From: Undaria pinnatifida | Lineage: Eukaryota > Sar > Phaeophyceae > Laminariales > Alariaceae | Direction: 5' to 3' | Assembly: GCA_012845835.1 (NCBI GenBank) | Contig: JABAKD010000002.1 | Location: forward strand, 17,011,629-17,075,628 | DNA: 64,000 nucleotides | Shown: positions 45,701-57,010 of the stretch, piece after piece | How the letters are laid out: each line of letters begins with the position of its first letter | Position numbering within the stretch: position 1 is the stretch's first letter | Translations under genes and position numbers: made by a program | The notes under the pieces: generated by a model | Databases searched by the model: none | What the model was told of the DNA's origin: nothing | What the model saw: the letters and a program-made list of their open reading frames with translations, nothing else

Positions 45701-48045
45701 TCGGGTCTCGAGAAACTGAGTGTGTTCCCTTCGTTGGCAGCCGCGTTGGCACTGCCGTGTCAGAGTTGAGTCGCGGCATTTTTTACTTTACCGTTTTTCT
45801 GCAGTGCTGAGGCGGAATAACGGGGCACATCAACTCGCGATCTGATGCGTTTATCGTGTTCTTTAGCAGATCGACGGGAGCCCACGACAAAGGCGATAGC
45901 CGCAGGTCTCTCAAATTCACTCACGACCTCATTAAAACTCTAATATTCAGTGTAGAAACTATCTTATATATTGGTCTCGCTCGGGATAAATATTATGACT
46001 GTTGTTGCTCTTTTATACCTGAATTAGATAAAGTCGTGGTCCCCACCCTGCATCATGTCAATCTAGTGTCTGATGATGGCGAATCTATAACAACAAAATA
46101 ATAATATTATATCTACCCACATGATCTACTTGGTATGCATTCTTGTTATCACACGACGATCATTATTATCGCGTTTCCCGCTCGACACAGTCAGTGGTCT
46201 TAGACAGCTGTCAGCTACGAAAAAAGAAGGGTCAGGCAAGCCCAAGAAGGAAACAGGTTGTACAAGTCTAGCCCCTTTCGTTGCCTGCTTCCGGTTCAAC
46301 ATCGACATGCATTCTCACCTGGTGCGTTGTATTTTCAACTTTAATTCTCACTACGCGCTCGCTCTCGTCTACTGAGACTTGATAATCTTCCTACAAACGT
46401 AGAATATGTTCATTCACAAATTTGCTTATTCGTATCTTGCTGTTGTTGTACGGCGTATCTTCATCAGTCAACCAGTGCCCTCTCGAGGGGTAGCAGCCCC
46501 AATTTGGACCCACTCGCATTACAATTAAAGATTAAATAACGTGATACCTGGTGCATACTACAGCCGAAAACCCACCCCAAATACTATCTGCACTGCTGCT
46601 CCTATTGATGGTGGCGCTGCTGTGAACTAGCTAGTCTATGGTCTAGAGTTGTGTGCGCGCCAAAAAACGATACACCACAAGCCACAACCCGCCCGAGCAA
46701 GGCTAAAACTCGCATAAAATACATACGTTATAGAAAGTACAGAGTAGACAGCTCACCGTGACACACACAATGCCCGACGGCGAAATATAACGAACATCAC
46801 CCCAAGCGGCCCGACTAAGTGCCGACGGACAGATATACATGCTGCATAAGTAGCCTAATGCTGTGACGGTAACATGTACGATGATTACCTTGCGGTTCGC
46901 CTCGACGATGCCGTCGCCCGTTCTCCCTTTGCGCTTGAACTGCCTTGTTTTCGACGCCCGCCTTTCCAATCCAAGCACCTCCGCCTAGAAAACGTCACAT
47001 GCACACACATGCATAAATGTGCATTGGTGGATGCGCACGCGAACACGTGAGATGAGGACTTTGTACTACTATATACTACGTACGCACCTGGTTTTGCGTT
47101 ATAGTGGTCAATGCGGGTAGGTCATCATGACGATTTGCAGAGTGGGTCGATCGAGAGTACTATAACAGCGAATAGCAGGATTCATAGAACGTTTTAACAA
47201 GCCTTCTACTATGATTCTGCGGAAGTGCACACAAGTAGGGGGGAGAAATTGGCCCTTGGCCTTTGCGGCTGGAGGGGGCAGGGCCAGAGAACAGGGAGGT
47301 CCATCTAGCATTCGTAGTTTTTGGTTGTTGGAAATCGTTTCACGCTTTCATCTAGACGTTGTGTTCTTTCATCATGTTCCTGGTTTTTGGAACTCAGGCT
47401 ACATTGTCAGATGGCCAATGAAATAATAATAAAAATGAATAAATCATACCGTACGCACATTTGCGATGTATCTATGAGTCGCATTTAGTTACCACGAAAC
47501 TATTGTAGCTCTCTAGGCTGAAGAATCAGCACTAGCAGCGCGGACACTGACAGGACGTTCTGTGTGTCAAAGAGTAGAAATGACGATTTAGCATGGACAC
47601 GGGATGTGTTGGATGTCTATCGATAGAACAAACGGGACCGCAGAGGGAAACACGACCTGGTTGCTACCTGGTTGGTATCGATTGCAGCATCGGCCACACG
47701 ACCACACGAAGAACCCCGAGCTGCTGGGGTAGGGCATGGGTCCGAAACGAATGGTCGGAACGTGTACGACACGCGCGCATAGTTTTTTTGTGCTGAACGG
47801 TCTTCCTAGAACGTTGATAAAAACGCATCCATCTCGTTTTCGGTCGCTTGATCTGGGTCCCAAAGAGGTTGGTTGGTGTGCAGAATACACATATATGATA
47901 TAACATGCAACATAATTATAACGTATTCATAGGTTTGGCTTATCACCTCGTGCTCAAGGCGCCTCGACTGCATCTTCTTCTGGTGTTGCGGGAGGAAGCA
48001 GCTTCTGTGCCAACCAATAATCGCTGAACGTGAGCTCCACGACAT
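39790..48045 (-). CDS. Gene B: CCCH zinc-finger protein, paralogue of gene A
   Basis: Proposed exons on the minus strand: 48045-47947, 46984-46889, 43297-43252, 41589-41535 and, tentatively, 39880-39790 ending in TAG. Joined, they give 128 residues in frame. Exon 1 starts at an ATG and ends with SRRLEHE. Exon 2 ends with GDGIVEANRK, matching GQGIIEANRK of gene A. Exons 3 and 4 have the same lengths (46 and 55) and phases as in gene A and form C69-x7-C77-x5-C83-x3-H87 with the FAHGEEELR tail. RNA binding is the expected role from the family. The N-terminal part is Arg/Lys-rich (KTRQFKRKGRTGDG). The last exon is phase-compatible but weakly supported; the real gene may continue further left. Confidence 0.6.
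41535..41589 (-). CDS. Gene B exon 4, second half of the CCCH finger
   Basis: The 55-base exon encodes NCAFAHGEEELRIQPVE, between acceptor CCTAAGCAG and donor GTGAGT. It is the counterpart of 25438-25492. Confidence 0.8.
42145..42162. repeat. Perfect 18-bp palindrome GTCACTCGCGCGAGTGAC
   Basis: The same palindrome occurs at 50458-50475, and a half copy at about 50605-50615. Flanks match in inverted orientation (GGAACATGGGG here, CCCCCTGTTCC there), so this is part of a dispersed element. Confidence 0.75.
42525..42985 (-). repeat. G-tract repeat family, long copy (minus)
   Basis: On the minus strand it shows the complete family order, from CCAGCTGTGAGATCGAAG through GGTCGGCGACTCCCCTTG, TATAAAACCCGTTTCTGAGG and TCTGACAGCTGTGGAAGG to a 45-base G-rich tract (42609-42655 on plus as C) and CTGACGGTTTTGGAAGG. 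It sits in intron 3 of gene B, in the same transcriptional orientation. Confidence 0.8.
43252..43297 (-). CDS. Gene B exon 3, first half of the CCCH finger
   Basis: The 46-base exon encodes TEICRHWSTGPCPFG and is flanked by an acceptor TATCCGAAG and a donor GTGAGT. It is the counterpart of 25938-25983. Confidence 0.8.
44188..44853 (+). pseudogene. Unrecognised ORF with one in-frame TGA
   Basis: One frame is open from 44188 to 44853 except for TGA at 44494-44496; the first ATG is at 44308. The product has coding-like composition on both sides of the stop (TPNYIIIAYKLKG, ILMPDRLYISFDIDWREKID) and ends in a Gln/Asp/Ser-rich tail. No family recognised. It lies antisense within intron 2 of gene B and may be a decayed transposon gene. 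Confidence 0.35.
47638..47760 (+). repeat. Dispersed CAGAGGG-type repeat, copy 2
   Basis: CCGCAGAGGGAAACACGACC, GCAGCATCGGCCACACGACC, GAGCTGCTGGGGTAGG; compare 32158, 49595 and 62390. It lies in intron 1 of gene B. Confidence 0.5.
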
Positions 48046-48149
48046 AAGTGGGGCGAGGGGTAAACTATGGTATCATCGACGCAGAGCTGACCGATGTGCG
48101 GGGCTGTGACCATGTCCATTCGATCGTTGCCGCGCCGAACGATTATGTG

Positions 48150-48300
48150 ATACCTATACAGGCTGTGCAAACCAACGAACCATTCAGTACCGGCATAACC
48201 TTGTATGCCATGCACAGGCTGTACAAAACAACGGCCCATGCAGCACCTGCAAAATAGAGCATGCGATGTACACGCTGTACAAGACAACGACCCATACCAA
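48150..48300. repeat. 60-bp tandem repeat upstream of gene B
   Basis: GGCTGTACAAAACAACGGCC, CGCTGTACAAGACAACGACC and GGCTGTGCAAACCAACGAACC recur at about 60-base spacing, 110 to 250 bases upstream of the gene B start. Confidence 0.6.
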
Positions 48301-48319
48301 ACGTGAACCCCCGGAGACC

Positions 48320-49180
48320 GGAGAGGGCCACGAATCACACATGACAGACCGACAAGGATGAAAACTCCAAGGGCAACCGGGGCGACGTATACGCATAGTG
48401 TAGCAAAAATGGACTAAAACCACGCCCGTGATTTTTGAAAGTTCCACCCTCTGGTGCCCATACGTATCGGGATTTTGGATTGGGTTTAGATTCCCGATGT
48501 GACACCGACAAAAGCGACCCCCGCCCCCGCTATTCACGTGCATTGCGTGTATGAATACATACCTGGTGCGTATTCAGTGTTTTGTACCAGGTACCAGGGT
48601 ATAAGAGTTAGAATGGATAAATTCATCAAGTCTATCACCGATGCCCGAATAGACAGTGATTCGTGATTACGTGTGCATGTATGAGCTGTATGTGTTCGTG
48701 GTGTCGGTCGGTGCTGATGGGGCTGAGGTCGTGGGTGATCGTCGGAGGGTTTTCTTTGTGGTCGCCCGCTTTGGGAACGTACGCTCGCTTTGTGTGTAAC
48801 CGTTTATTTTGGGCTCGGCGATTTTTCTTGCCCATCGCTTTTCTTCCAGAGTCCTCTTCAATGAGTTTATACGTGGGCCCGTCGACCTTCTAGAAAGGCC
48901 TTGGTCAAATATGCCTTCCCTTTCTGGTCACAGGCGGCTTCCTTCCCTCTCCCCGGCACACGTTTGTTTTTGTATGAAGCGGAGAGTCCAGGCCACATGA
49001 TAAAAAAATGCTCGGAGCATTTTCTGTATAGATTAGTAGAGCCTGCAGAGTACTAATAGACTAATCCTTTGGCTTATATAGAGCGACCAAAAAAACACCG
49101 AAGGAGGGCTATCTCGTCAAGAGCCCAGGAATAAAGTGTAGACGTGAGATTATGACCATGCTACGCGCGTGTCTCAGTTC
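48320..49180. other. Spacer, no confident gene
   Basis: A minus-strand ATG frame of 66 codons at 48635-48835 encodes a basic peptide (MGKKNRRAQNKRL) with no other support. Confidence 0.3.
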
Positions 49181-49185
49181 CTGAC

Positions 49186-49860
49186 CTAAAGTGATTTGCA
49201 GTCCAGGCACATCCCCTCCCCGAGCAACCCTGGCTGCTTGGCGTGGTCGACGCTGGAGTCATGATATGGCCATTCAATACCGACGTTTTTCTCCCTCCAA
49301 AGTCCCCAAGAGGTTAAGCCGCATGCTATTAAACGAGAGTATGCCGTACAGGTAGCACTTCTGGGCCAAAACGTTTTCTGCAAAACGGGCTGCTCGACTG
49401 ACGAACTATCTAACATACTTTGAACCCCGTTTGGGTTCCCGTAATGACGTTTTGTTGTACACCTAGCGCGTGGGATTGTTCATCAGATTGAGCTGCCGAT
49501 GTTTGTCAAAAAAGAAGTGTCTGGGTGACGTATGGAGCATGTAAGTAAGGAAGGACCCTCCGAAAAAAGCGAGGTGTACCCCCACCGTGACACTGGCGTT
49601 ATGCCCTTTGGGGCTTCAGAGGGGAACGGTTTCAGAAGAAACTGGCGATAACACCATCGGCCACGCATAGCAGACTGAGCTGCTGGGTCAGGGAGTTCGG
49701 GGTCGCTCGATAATATCGCACTTGAGTCGTTTTTTTGGGTTTGGTCGCTATTCGACGCCACCCCGTGCCAAGATAGAGGCACGGTACGTAGCACTTTTCG
49801 GCTGAAAGGTTTTTGCTGAATGACCGGGCTCCTGAAGCCACAACCCTTGGAATGTCATTT
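49186..49860 (+). repeat. Diverged tandem copies of a dispersed repeat
   Basis: GTACAGGTAGCACTTCTGGGCC...TTTTCTGC...CGGGCTGCTCGACTG near 49349 resembles GTACGTAGCACTTTTCGGCTG...TTTTTGCTG...CGGGCTCCTGAAG near 49782. The CTTCAGAGGGGAA...CACCATCGGCCACGC block of the dispersed family lies at 49612-49668. Confidence 0.5.
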
Positions 49861-50457
49861 TTTTTCTCAACATGTTCTTCTGTTTAATGCCTCGCTGTTT
49901 GTTTTGCTCGGCGAAGGGGTTGTTCATCGAAGAATACTTTTAATTTTCTCGAAAACAGCGTTTTGGGTTAGGTCCTATTAATAGGTACCATTACTAGGTA
50001 TTAAGGTACCATTAGACTAGACTACTGGGTGTTATTCGAAAAAACCTCCCCACAAGCGAAGAGCGTAAGAAACCAATCGTGCATCTCTTGCGTAGCATGC
50101 GTCACACGCGGGCTCCGAAAGAATAGTCGTAATCTACCAGATGCATATTACTGTATAGGGCGATGTGCATAGTTTGTACGGTACCACCGTAGGTTGATAA
50201 GTGTTCTGAAGCACGAGCAACAAATAATATCGTCTGCGTCATCACTCGCCCCTCTGTGGCACAGCAAATACACTGGGCTGGGATTATTGTGTGCAGTGTG
50301 TATTCTGTCTTTATTATCATGAGGTGGTCTATTTTTTCGACAGCACGTCACAAGCGCAGACAAGAAGGCTAGCCGAGAAAGGATGGTAAGACCAACGCTA
50401 CGGTAACAACTGGGGTGGATTACCCCCTTTTGGGCACTTTTTTTTCAGTGGCTCGTT

Positions 50458-50475
50458 GTCACTCGCGCGAGTGAC
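50458..50475. repeat. Perfect 18-bp palindrome, second copy
   Basis: Identical to 42145-42162, followed by CCCCCCTGTTCCTTGAGG. A half copy (GTCACTCGCGC) at 50605 directly precedes the 13-bp satellite. Confidence 0.75.
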
Positions 50476-50615
50476 CCCCCTGTTCCTTGAGGCCACAGGC
50501 TTTCGCCGTGCTGTTTAACGTTCTCGATACGAATACCAAAAGGGATGGTTAGCTACGCTGCAACGAAACAATCGCCGAACGTGTTTTTGTCAGTGAGTTA
50601 CAGAGTCACTCGCGC

Positions 50616-50880
50616 AAGTATGATAGTATGATATGATAGTATGATATGATAGTATGATATGATAGTATGATATGATAGTATGATATGATAGTATGATATT
50701 ATAGCATGATATGATAGTATGATATGATAGTATCATATGATAGTATGATATGATAGTATGATATGATAGTATGATATGATAGTATGATATGAAAGTATGA
50801 TATGAAAGTATGATATGATAGTATGATATGATAGTATGATATGATAGCATGGTGTGATAGTATGATATGAAAGTATGATA
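50616..50880 (+). repeat. 13-bp satellite, about 20 units
   Basis: The unit AGTATGATATGAT repeats with few substitutions (A for T in GAAAG variants near 50790-50820 and 50870). Long frames on the minus strand are produced by this repeat and are not a protein. Confidence 0.95.
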
Positions 50881-52440
50881 GCTCAGACCTGGTAGTGAAA
50901 ATTGGGGGTACCCCCACACCGTAGCCTTGATCTAAGAACAACAGCATACACTCCTGCTCCTGCTAACTGTTGTCTGCTACTACTGTGGACGAAATATGAG
51001 ATGCGCTCACGTGATAATGAATTCGTGACCCTGGCACACTGGAAGCATCCATGACGCAATCCCCCAAAAAGCACGCACCATGTATAGAAAATAGAGTACG
51101 CAGCACAGCTGTCTGCTCGAATATTTACTAAAGTCTGCCCGCACCGTCCCATGCCGCAGCCACTTTTATTGTTCACGCGATGAATCAAACCGTGGCGCGT
51201 TGATGCCACCGAAATTGTTTTTACTACCTAGAATACAAACCAACATGCCTTATCATATCTAACCACAACCATGGAATATTACTGTCCTCCAGATCATCTC
51301 CCAAACAATAAGATCCTGTAACACAGCAGCAGCAAAAGAGCCGTTTGTCACGTGTGCCCCTCCACTCGAACAAATCAAACCCTTTCACGTTCTCGTCACG
51401 GTACGTAGACTACGGTACGAAACTGACAAAGCAAATGGCCCGCGAGTGCTCCATTGTTCACAGCCCGGCCTCGCTCCCACCGTCACGCTCCCTCGACTAC
51501 CCATCGCCACATATTTCAAGTGTCCCGTCAAAACATCCGGGTTTTCCGCCAATCCCCCCGCGCTCTTCCTGGAGCGATGACAACCGTGTCCTAGACAAAA
51601 GCTAGCCCCCGCTCCAAGTGGTTTCAACCAAGTGCCATTCGCCTCTCCATCTTGAAAACCGTCCTGTTCGCGAGCCAGACCCCTTAAAGGCCTAGCGCAG
51701 GAGCACTTGCGCGAAGATCTCCTTCGGCGGAAGAAATCAAACGCGGAAGGGATTTGCTGCATGGATCTATACAGTGTGGATCGACGATACACCCCTCGGT
51801 CACCGCCTCAATATAATATACCCATCAAAGTCTCGCGCGGCAGGGAACGTCCCTCCCTCGCGATTCCAGCGTAATCCTGGTATTTCCTGTGGAACGCGTG
51901 GGGCTTTAAGGAGGGGGGGGGGTTGCGAGTGCACGATGCGTGCCGTAATGCGGTAGCGTCGAACATGGTCAGACGCTCTGAACCCGTGCTCGTTACAGGT
52001 ATCATGATTGGGTCCGTGCTCGTTACAGGTATCATGATTGGGTCCCCGTCGAACGCCGACCGGTAGAGTCGGCCAACGACTTCAAACCACGTTTGAGGTG
52101 GTTCTAGTCAGCACGCAAGCGGCCCTGCTTACTCTCCAAGCACAGCACAGGCCGCTTTGCGTCAGCCTCGCCCTTCCCTTCATTTCCTCCTCCTCCGCCT
52201 CCTCGTCCTGTTCGATGTGTTCCACGTCTAAGCTTCAGGCTATGCCTTCTAGTTGGCTCCCCAATGATAGTTTTAGGAACGTATCCGGTCCCTTCCTTCG
52301 TACGGTTCGGTACGGTTTAGAACCGTGAAAACTCTGAATGGATCCAAGTCGGGCGACCTCCTGTTTACGCTGACTTTTGAAGGAAGCGCGAGCAGGAAGG
52401 TCAAAAAATATGTCTACGCACCTGCAGAGTGAACAAGGTA
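50881..52440. other. Stretch without a confident gene
   Basis: A plus frame at 51345-51605 is Pro/Ser-rich with no further support. A 30-bp tandem duplication (CGTGCTCGTTACAGGTATCA) lies at about 51984-52043. Confidence 0.3.
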
Positions 52441-52446
52441 TAAGGT

Positions 52447-52680
52447 AGCCGGTCGCCCCGGTGGCGGATCAGGTTATCCTCCAGCCTGGTATAGGTCAGT
52501 TTCGTGAGTTCGAATCCCCCCGAGTGCATACTCGTATAAATTCGTGGGGACTTTTTCTTGTGCACAAATTGACTTGCGGAAAGCGCGAGAGCGTAAGTTG
52601 GCAACACTCGATGAAAAATCGACGAGCAGCGGGATTGCTGAACCCTATGCGCGATAAAAATTGAAGGCAAGAACCGGAGG
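52447..52680 (+). repeat. tRNA-related SINE-like element, copy 1
   Basis: An A-box-like GGTGGCGGATCAGGTTA near 52459 and a B-box-like GAGTTCGAATCCC near 52506 form a tRNA-like head, but the arms do not pair well enough for a tRNA. The tail shares GATGAAAAATCGACGAG and CGATAAAAATTGAAGGCA with the element at 58603. Confidence 0.5.
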
Positions 52681-53437
52681 AGACAAGGGACGACACCTGT
52701 GACCACGGCTTGTCCGGAGGCTGGAAAGTAGATGCGTATGAAGACAAAAAAAAGAGAGGGAGGTATAAAATACTCCGGGCGCGTAGCTGTCGATTACTGC
52801 GTTGAAGCCGTGATGTCGCTTGACCCCAGCACCGAAGAATTTCTCCGCCATATGGCCATAACACCTGTAAGAACTTCGACGCTGTCGTGTGCCCGGGATC
52901 AACTTTGGCCTAGTGCATTACACTCATTAGGAAGAACTACGCGTTCGGCTGATCGTGTTCACGAACCGAACGAATAGTTCCTTCCACTAACACCGAAGAT
53001 AAGCGCAAACCGGAGCAAGCCGTTGGCGGCGAGGTGGTGGCATTCCGACACGTTACGTGATACTCGCTATTTAGAATAAAATCCCGAGCCATAGATGCGA
53101 CGCCCGGATACCTCTACATGGCATTTTCCAACCGGCCGAGGAATATTGACGAGATCGAACCGGTTCAACCTTTGAAGGCCTAGGCGGTGCGTGGGCTGGT
53201 CGCTGCGGTCGTCACTGAGACGGCTTTCATACAGTCAGACACGTCGTGATTTATATGTCAAGTAGACAGCATCTTAACAAAATAATACGTACCCTACTCG
53301 TATCATATTCGTGCTCGACCGCATACGTGAGCGGCTATTTACAGCTCAAGTGGGGGAACATTAGGAGATGCGTATATGAGAGATCATAGTGGCGAGTGAT
53401 AAGTTATCGTATATAGTATGGAGAATGGTGCAAAACG

Positions 53438-53525
53438 TCAAATTCGCTTGTGGTGAGCTAAAGCTTTATGTTTCCTCATCCGCCGGAGGATTAAAAAAAA
53501 AAAAAAAAAATCAAATTCGCTTGTG
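53438..53525 (+). mobile_element. 58-bp poly-A retroposon with perfect 15-bp target-site duplication
   Basis: TCAAATTCGCTTGTG occurs at 53438-53452 and again at 53511-53525. Between them lies GTGAGCTAAAGCTTTATG, TTTCCTCATCCGCCGGAGG, ATT and 18 A residues. A duplicated target and an A tail are the marks of LINE-type target-primed insertion. Related A-tailed cores lie at 31381 and, reversed, at 33972. Confidence 0.75.
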
Positions 53526-55480
53526 AACAGCTGTTTGAAGAAGGTGCCGCTTCCACCGCTGAAAAATATACCGCGTCCCCCACTGCATGCGAAGCGGGGC
53601 AAGGAACGGACGTCAATTGCATTTTGGTTTCCGTCCCTGAACGACATCGATCGACGGGTCACTGGGTGGGCGACGTCTAATAGGACGAGGGAATGCCTGG
53701 GGAGGAATCATCGGGTGATCCACGCGACGATGACGCAAGTTGCGCACCCCGCCACTCTCATTATACCCTGCATGGCTCGTGCATATGGTGAAGCGCCCTA
53801 CTCAAATGGTAAAACGTTGTGTCTACGAAGTGCACGGAAATGTATTGCTTCGTGTTGTCGCAATTTCCGACGGGAGTTCTTGCATCATGAGTACAGTAGC
53901 ATTAGAGAGGCGAGCCTATATGCCCCTACGTCGGACAACAATGATGTTTTTCTACATTATTAGTTGTAAAACGCAATTGTTGTCGCCGCCTCGCGCCGTA
54001 AGTCACGCGTTGAATCTCGACTCACGACGCGCGATTTACAGAGACGTTGGCCGAGCCAATAGCATTGCTTGTCACCCCTCTCGAATACTTCGCTACCTAG
54101 AAACCTCGATATTTCGGTACTAGCCTATAGGATAATTCAACAGTTTGACATTGTTGCCTGGCACAGACCTTGATGGCTGTTATCCATAACCAGTTCCTCA
54201 CTCGCCCGGCCTGGTCGCCTTGGATCACCATCCTAAAGGCCCAGGAACTCCAGAAGGGGTGTTCGTTGCACCCATGGTGTGGCGGTCGTCGAATGGGTAT
54301 GATAGGCCCCCTTAAACTTGCCAAGCAGCCAAACGCATCGTCTCTGGATGGCCCAGTGCGTGGTACGAAACATACGTAAACGACGGCAGAGCCGCTTCGT
54401 TGAGGACGTCAGACGTTGATGAAATAAGGAAAATACTACGATGCTTGGTACACAACTGTTAGTAGTAATCGTGTATCATGTGATACAAAATCAAAATTGG
54501 TGAGCACAATCCAGAATGGTTTAACAGGGTAGCCCGTTAGTTCGATATTTCACGTCATACCTGGTATGACACGTACGTACATACTCATCCTCAGTACGTG
54601 CAAAACGACGCATTGTGGTATTGTCAATTGTCATACCTGGTGTTTTTTAAGCCCGATGAAGACAACACCAACAGCTCCATCAACATCAGCAACATCAACA
54701 CATCACCGTCCCGGGTACATATTATTTTCTATATCAGGCACCAGGTATGTCTGTAGCTACGAGTTTGCAGTAGGCGTGTATCTGGTACGTGGCTAGTATT
54801 GTTGCGTATACGCAAGGCCGAAGCGTGTCGGGAGCGCTGACACCCGATGCCCGATATGCATGCCCGGTATGTAATATGAAAAAGGTGTAACATCAGCCTT
54901 CGACGCATAGTCAACTAACTGAGGGTTTATTTTCGGATCGCCCGCGATAAAAACGTCATCACATCTTGGTAGTGGGTAGGGCTACGCCCAAGTCTTCGTA
55001 GGGATACATGTAACAATAGAATATACATAAAGTAAGTTTAATTATGCACTTTTCACGTAAACCTTATATACGAACCTGGTTCTTCGTTATATCGAATTCG
55101 TCACTGTAGTTGCCTAAACAGAATACCAACCAGCAGAAGCACCGGGGAGCTGGCGAAAACAGAACAGACTGACAGAACGGATACTAAAAGAAACACAACA
55201 ATGTTTCAAAGGTCAAATACTGAAATAAACCGTGTGGATAAGTGGGCACCCTTGTTCCCGCGGACGAAAAAAAATGTGTGCGCCGGTTCCAAGTTTCACG
55301 GCGTGATATATGTATACGTATAATGGTCTCTTTTTTTTTCGGGCAAATCTCTTCGTGCTCGCACCTTTATCCGAAACGTTAGGGGGGGTGGGCACAATTC
55401 GGTCCTTGGGGTCACGTTGCCGGAGGTTTGGGCGCGATCCATACAATGTGTCGCGCGTGGCAAGCCTTTTAAACTTTTTT
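53526..55480. other. Stretch without a confident gene
   Basis: The plus frame 53523-53963 opens at GTG and has no recognised motif. ATACCTGGTAT/ACCAGGTATG motifs are frequent at 54555-54750. Confidence 0.3.
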
Positions 55481-55494
55481 GGCCTTGGATATAC

Positions 55495-55630
55495 CTAAGC
55501 AAATCCCCGGATTTCCGCAACCTCCGCGGGGATGGTGCTTCCGCATCCCCCCGGGGATTGGGTTTCGTCCCTCCGGGGATTGGGTTTGCGCATCCCTCCG
55601 GGGATTGGGTGTCCGTATCCCCTATCCCCG
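55495..55630. repeat. 26-bp tandem repeat
   Basis: Four or so units of CCTCCGGGGATTGGGTTT with small variants. Confidence 0.8.
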
Positions 55631-55704
55631 TGTGTGCACGTAAGATTTGGATGCAAACCGGGTTTTTCTCCTAGAGGGTGCACGTACATTTCTCTATTTT
55701 TGCT

Positions 55705-56952
55705 CCACACTACGACCCTACCGCCCAGCAGCAGTCCAGGCCCCTAGCAACAGCCTGCAACTCTATGCGCGCGTGGCTGCTGTTGTAGTAGCTGATTGCT
55801 TTGATCGGAGCGTGCCATTTGTCACCCCATCAAACACCCATATTTCTGCTGTGCTGCCGCTGCGTGCGCATGTCCATAGCATGTCCATAGATCGCGCCAA
55901 TTTGGGTGGTAAAATAGGAACATTTTTGATAGCAAGGTATATACCAACCCATCCCTACATTTTAGTCTACATGTTTTCTGTCGGAGATTTTGCCCATACC
56001 ACAGATGACAGGCACCAAACAACATGAGGACAGCACAACGCTACGTGTACAACCCTGCCGCACAGCAGCAGTAGTAGGATACATCATGTACGTGCGCGTG
56101 GCGAGTCCTCGCCATGCTGCGGCGGGTTGCTTTTGTCGGAGCCTGTAATCTGCCACTCCACCATACCGCATATTTCAGCTGTGCTGCCGCTGCGTGAGTT
56201 TGCTACGATCCTGCCGCCCAGCAGCAGTCCAGCCCCCTAGCAGTAGCAGCCTGCAACTCTATGCGCGCGTGGCTGCTACTGTAGGTTAGCTGATTGCTTT
56301 GATCGGACCGTGCCATTTGTCACCCCATCATACACCATATTTCTGCTGTGCTGCCGCTGCGTGCGCATGTCTATAGCATGTCCATAGATCGCGCCAATTT
56401 GGGCGGTAATATAGAAACCTTTTTGATAGCAATGTATATATCAACCCATCCTTACATTTCAGTCCACAGATGCAATATTTTTACGTGCATACCAGGGGTA
56501 GTGTTGTGTGTCGGAGAGTTTGCCCACACCACAGATGACAGGCACCAGACAGCATGAGGATAGCACAACGCTACGTGTACAACCCTACCGCACAGCAGCA
56601 GTAGTAGGATACATCATGTACGTGAGCGTGGCAAGTCTTCGCTATGCTGCGGCGAGTTGCCTTTTGTCGGAGCCTGCCATCTGTCACTCTACCATACCGC
56701 ATCTTTCTGCCGTGCTGCCGCTGCGTGGGTGTGCTCCAGCTCATTGGTCGCGTAACTTTGGACGGAAATACAGGGAGGGGCCTTTGGAATAGTAATTAGA
56801 TACGAACTAATCCTTACATTTTAGTCCACAGAGGCAATTTTTTTACGTCCATCAATTTTCACGGAGATTTCTTGCCTACGTCACAGATGATGGCAAGACA
56901 CCAACAAAAATGCGGGAAGCACGACGCCGTGTGTACGACCCTGCAGCCCAGC

Positions 56953-56986
<34 letters not shown>

Positions 56987-57010
56987 GTAGGCAGGGCCAT
57001 GTGCGCCTGC
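55705..57010. repeat. Nested satellite with CAGCAG-containing monomers
   Basis: A block TACGACCCTACCGCCCAGCAGCAG recurs near 55709, 56046, 56207, 56578 and 56933. The higher-order unit from 55709 to 56207 (about 498 bp) is repeated to about 56700, with shared marks ATGCGCGCGTGGCTGCT, CTGCTGTGCTGCCGCTGCGTG and ATAGATCGCGCCAATTTGGG. The last monomer has expanded to a CAG microsatellite at about 56946-56990. Confidence 0.8.

Noticed and set aside
48635..48835. Minus-strand 66-codon basic ORF starting at ATG
   Set aside because: A second frame over the same bases looks equally good, and there is no splice, domain or context support.
50590..50947. Minus-strand ORFs with a YHTIISYYH-like repeat
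   Set aside because: They are translations of the 13-bp satellite, which is open in several frames.
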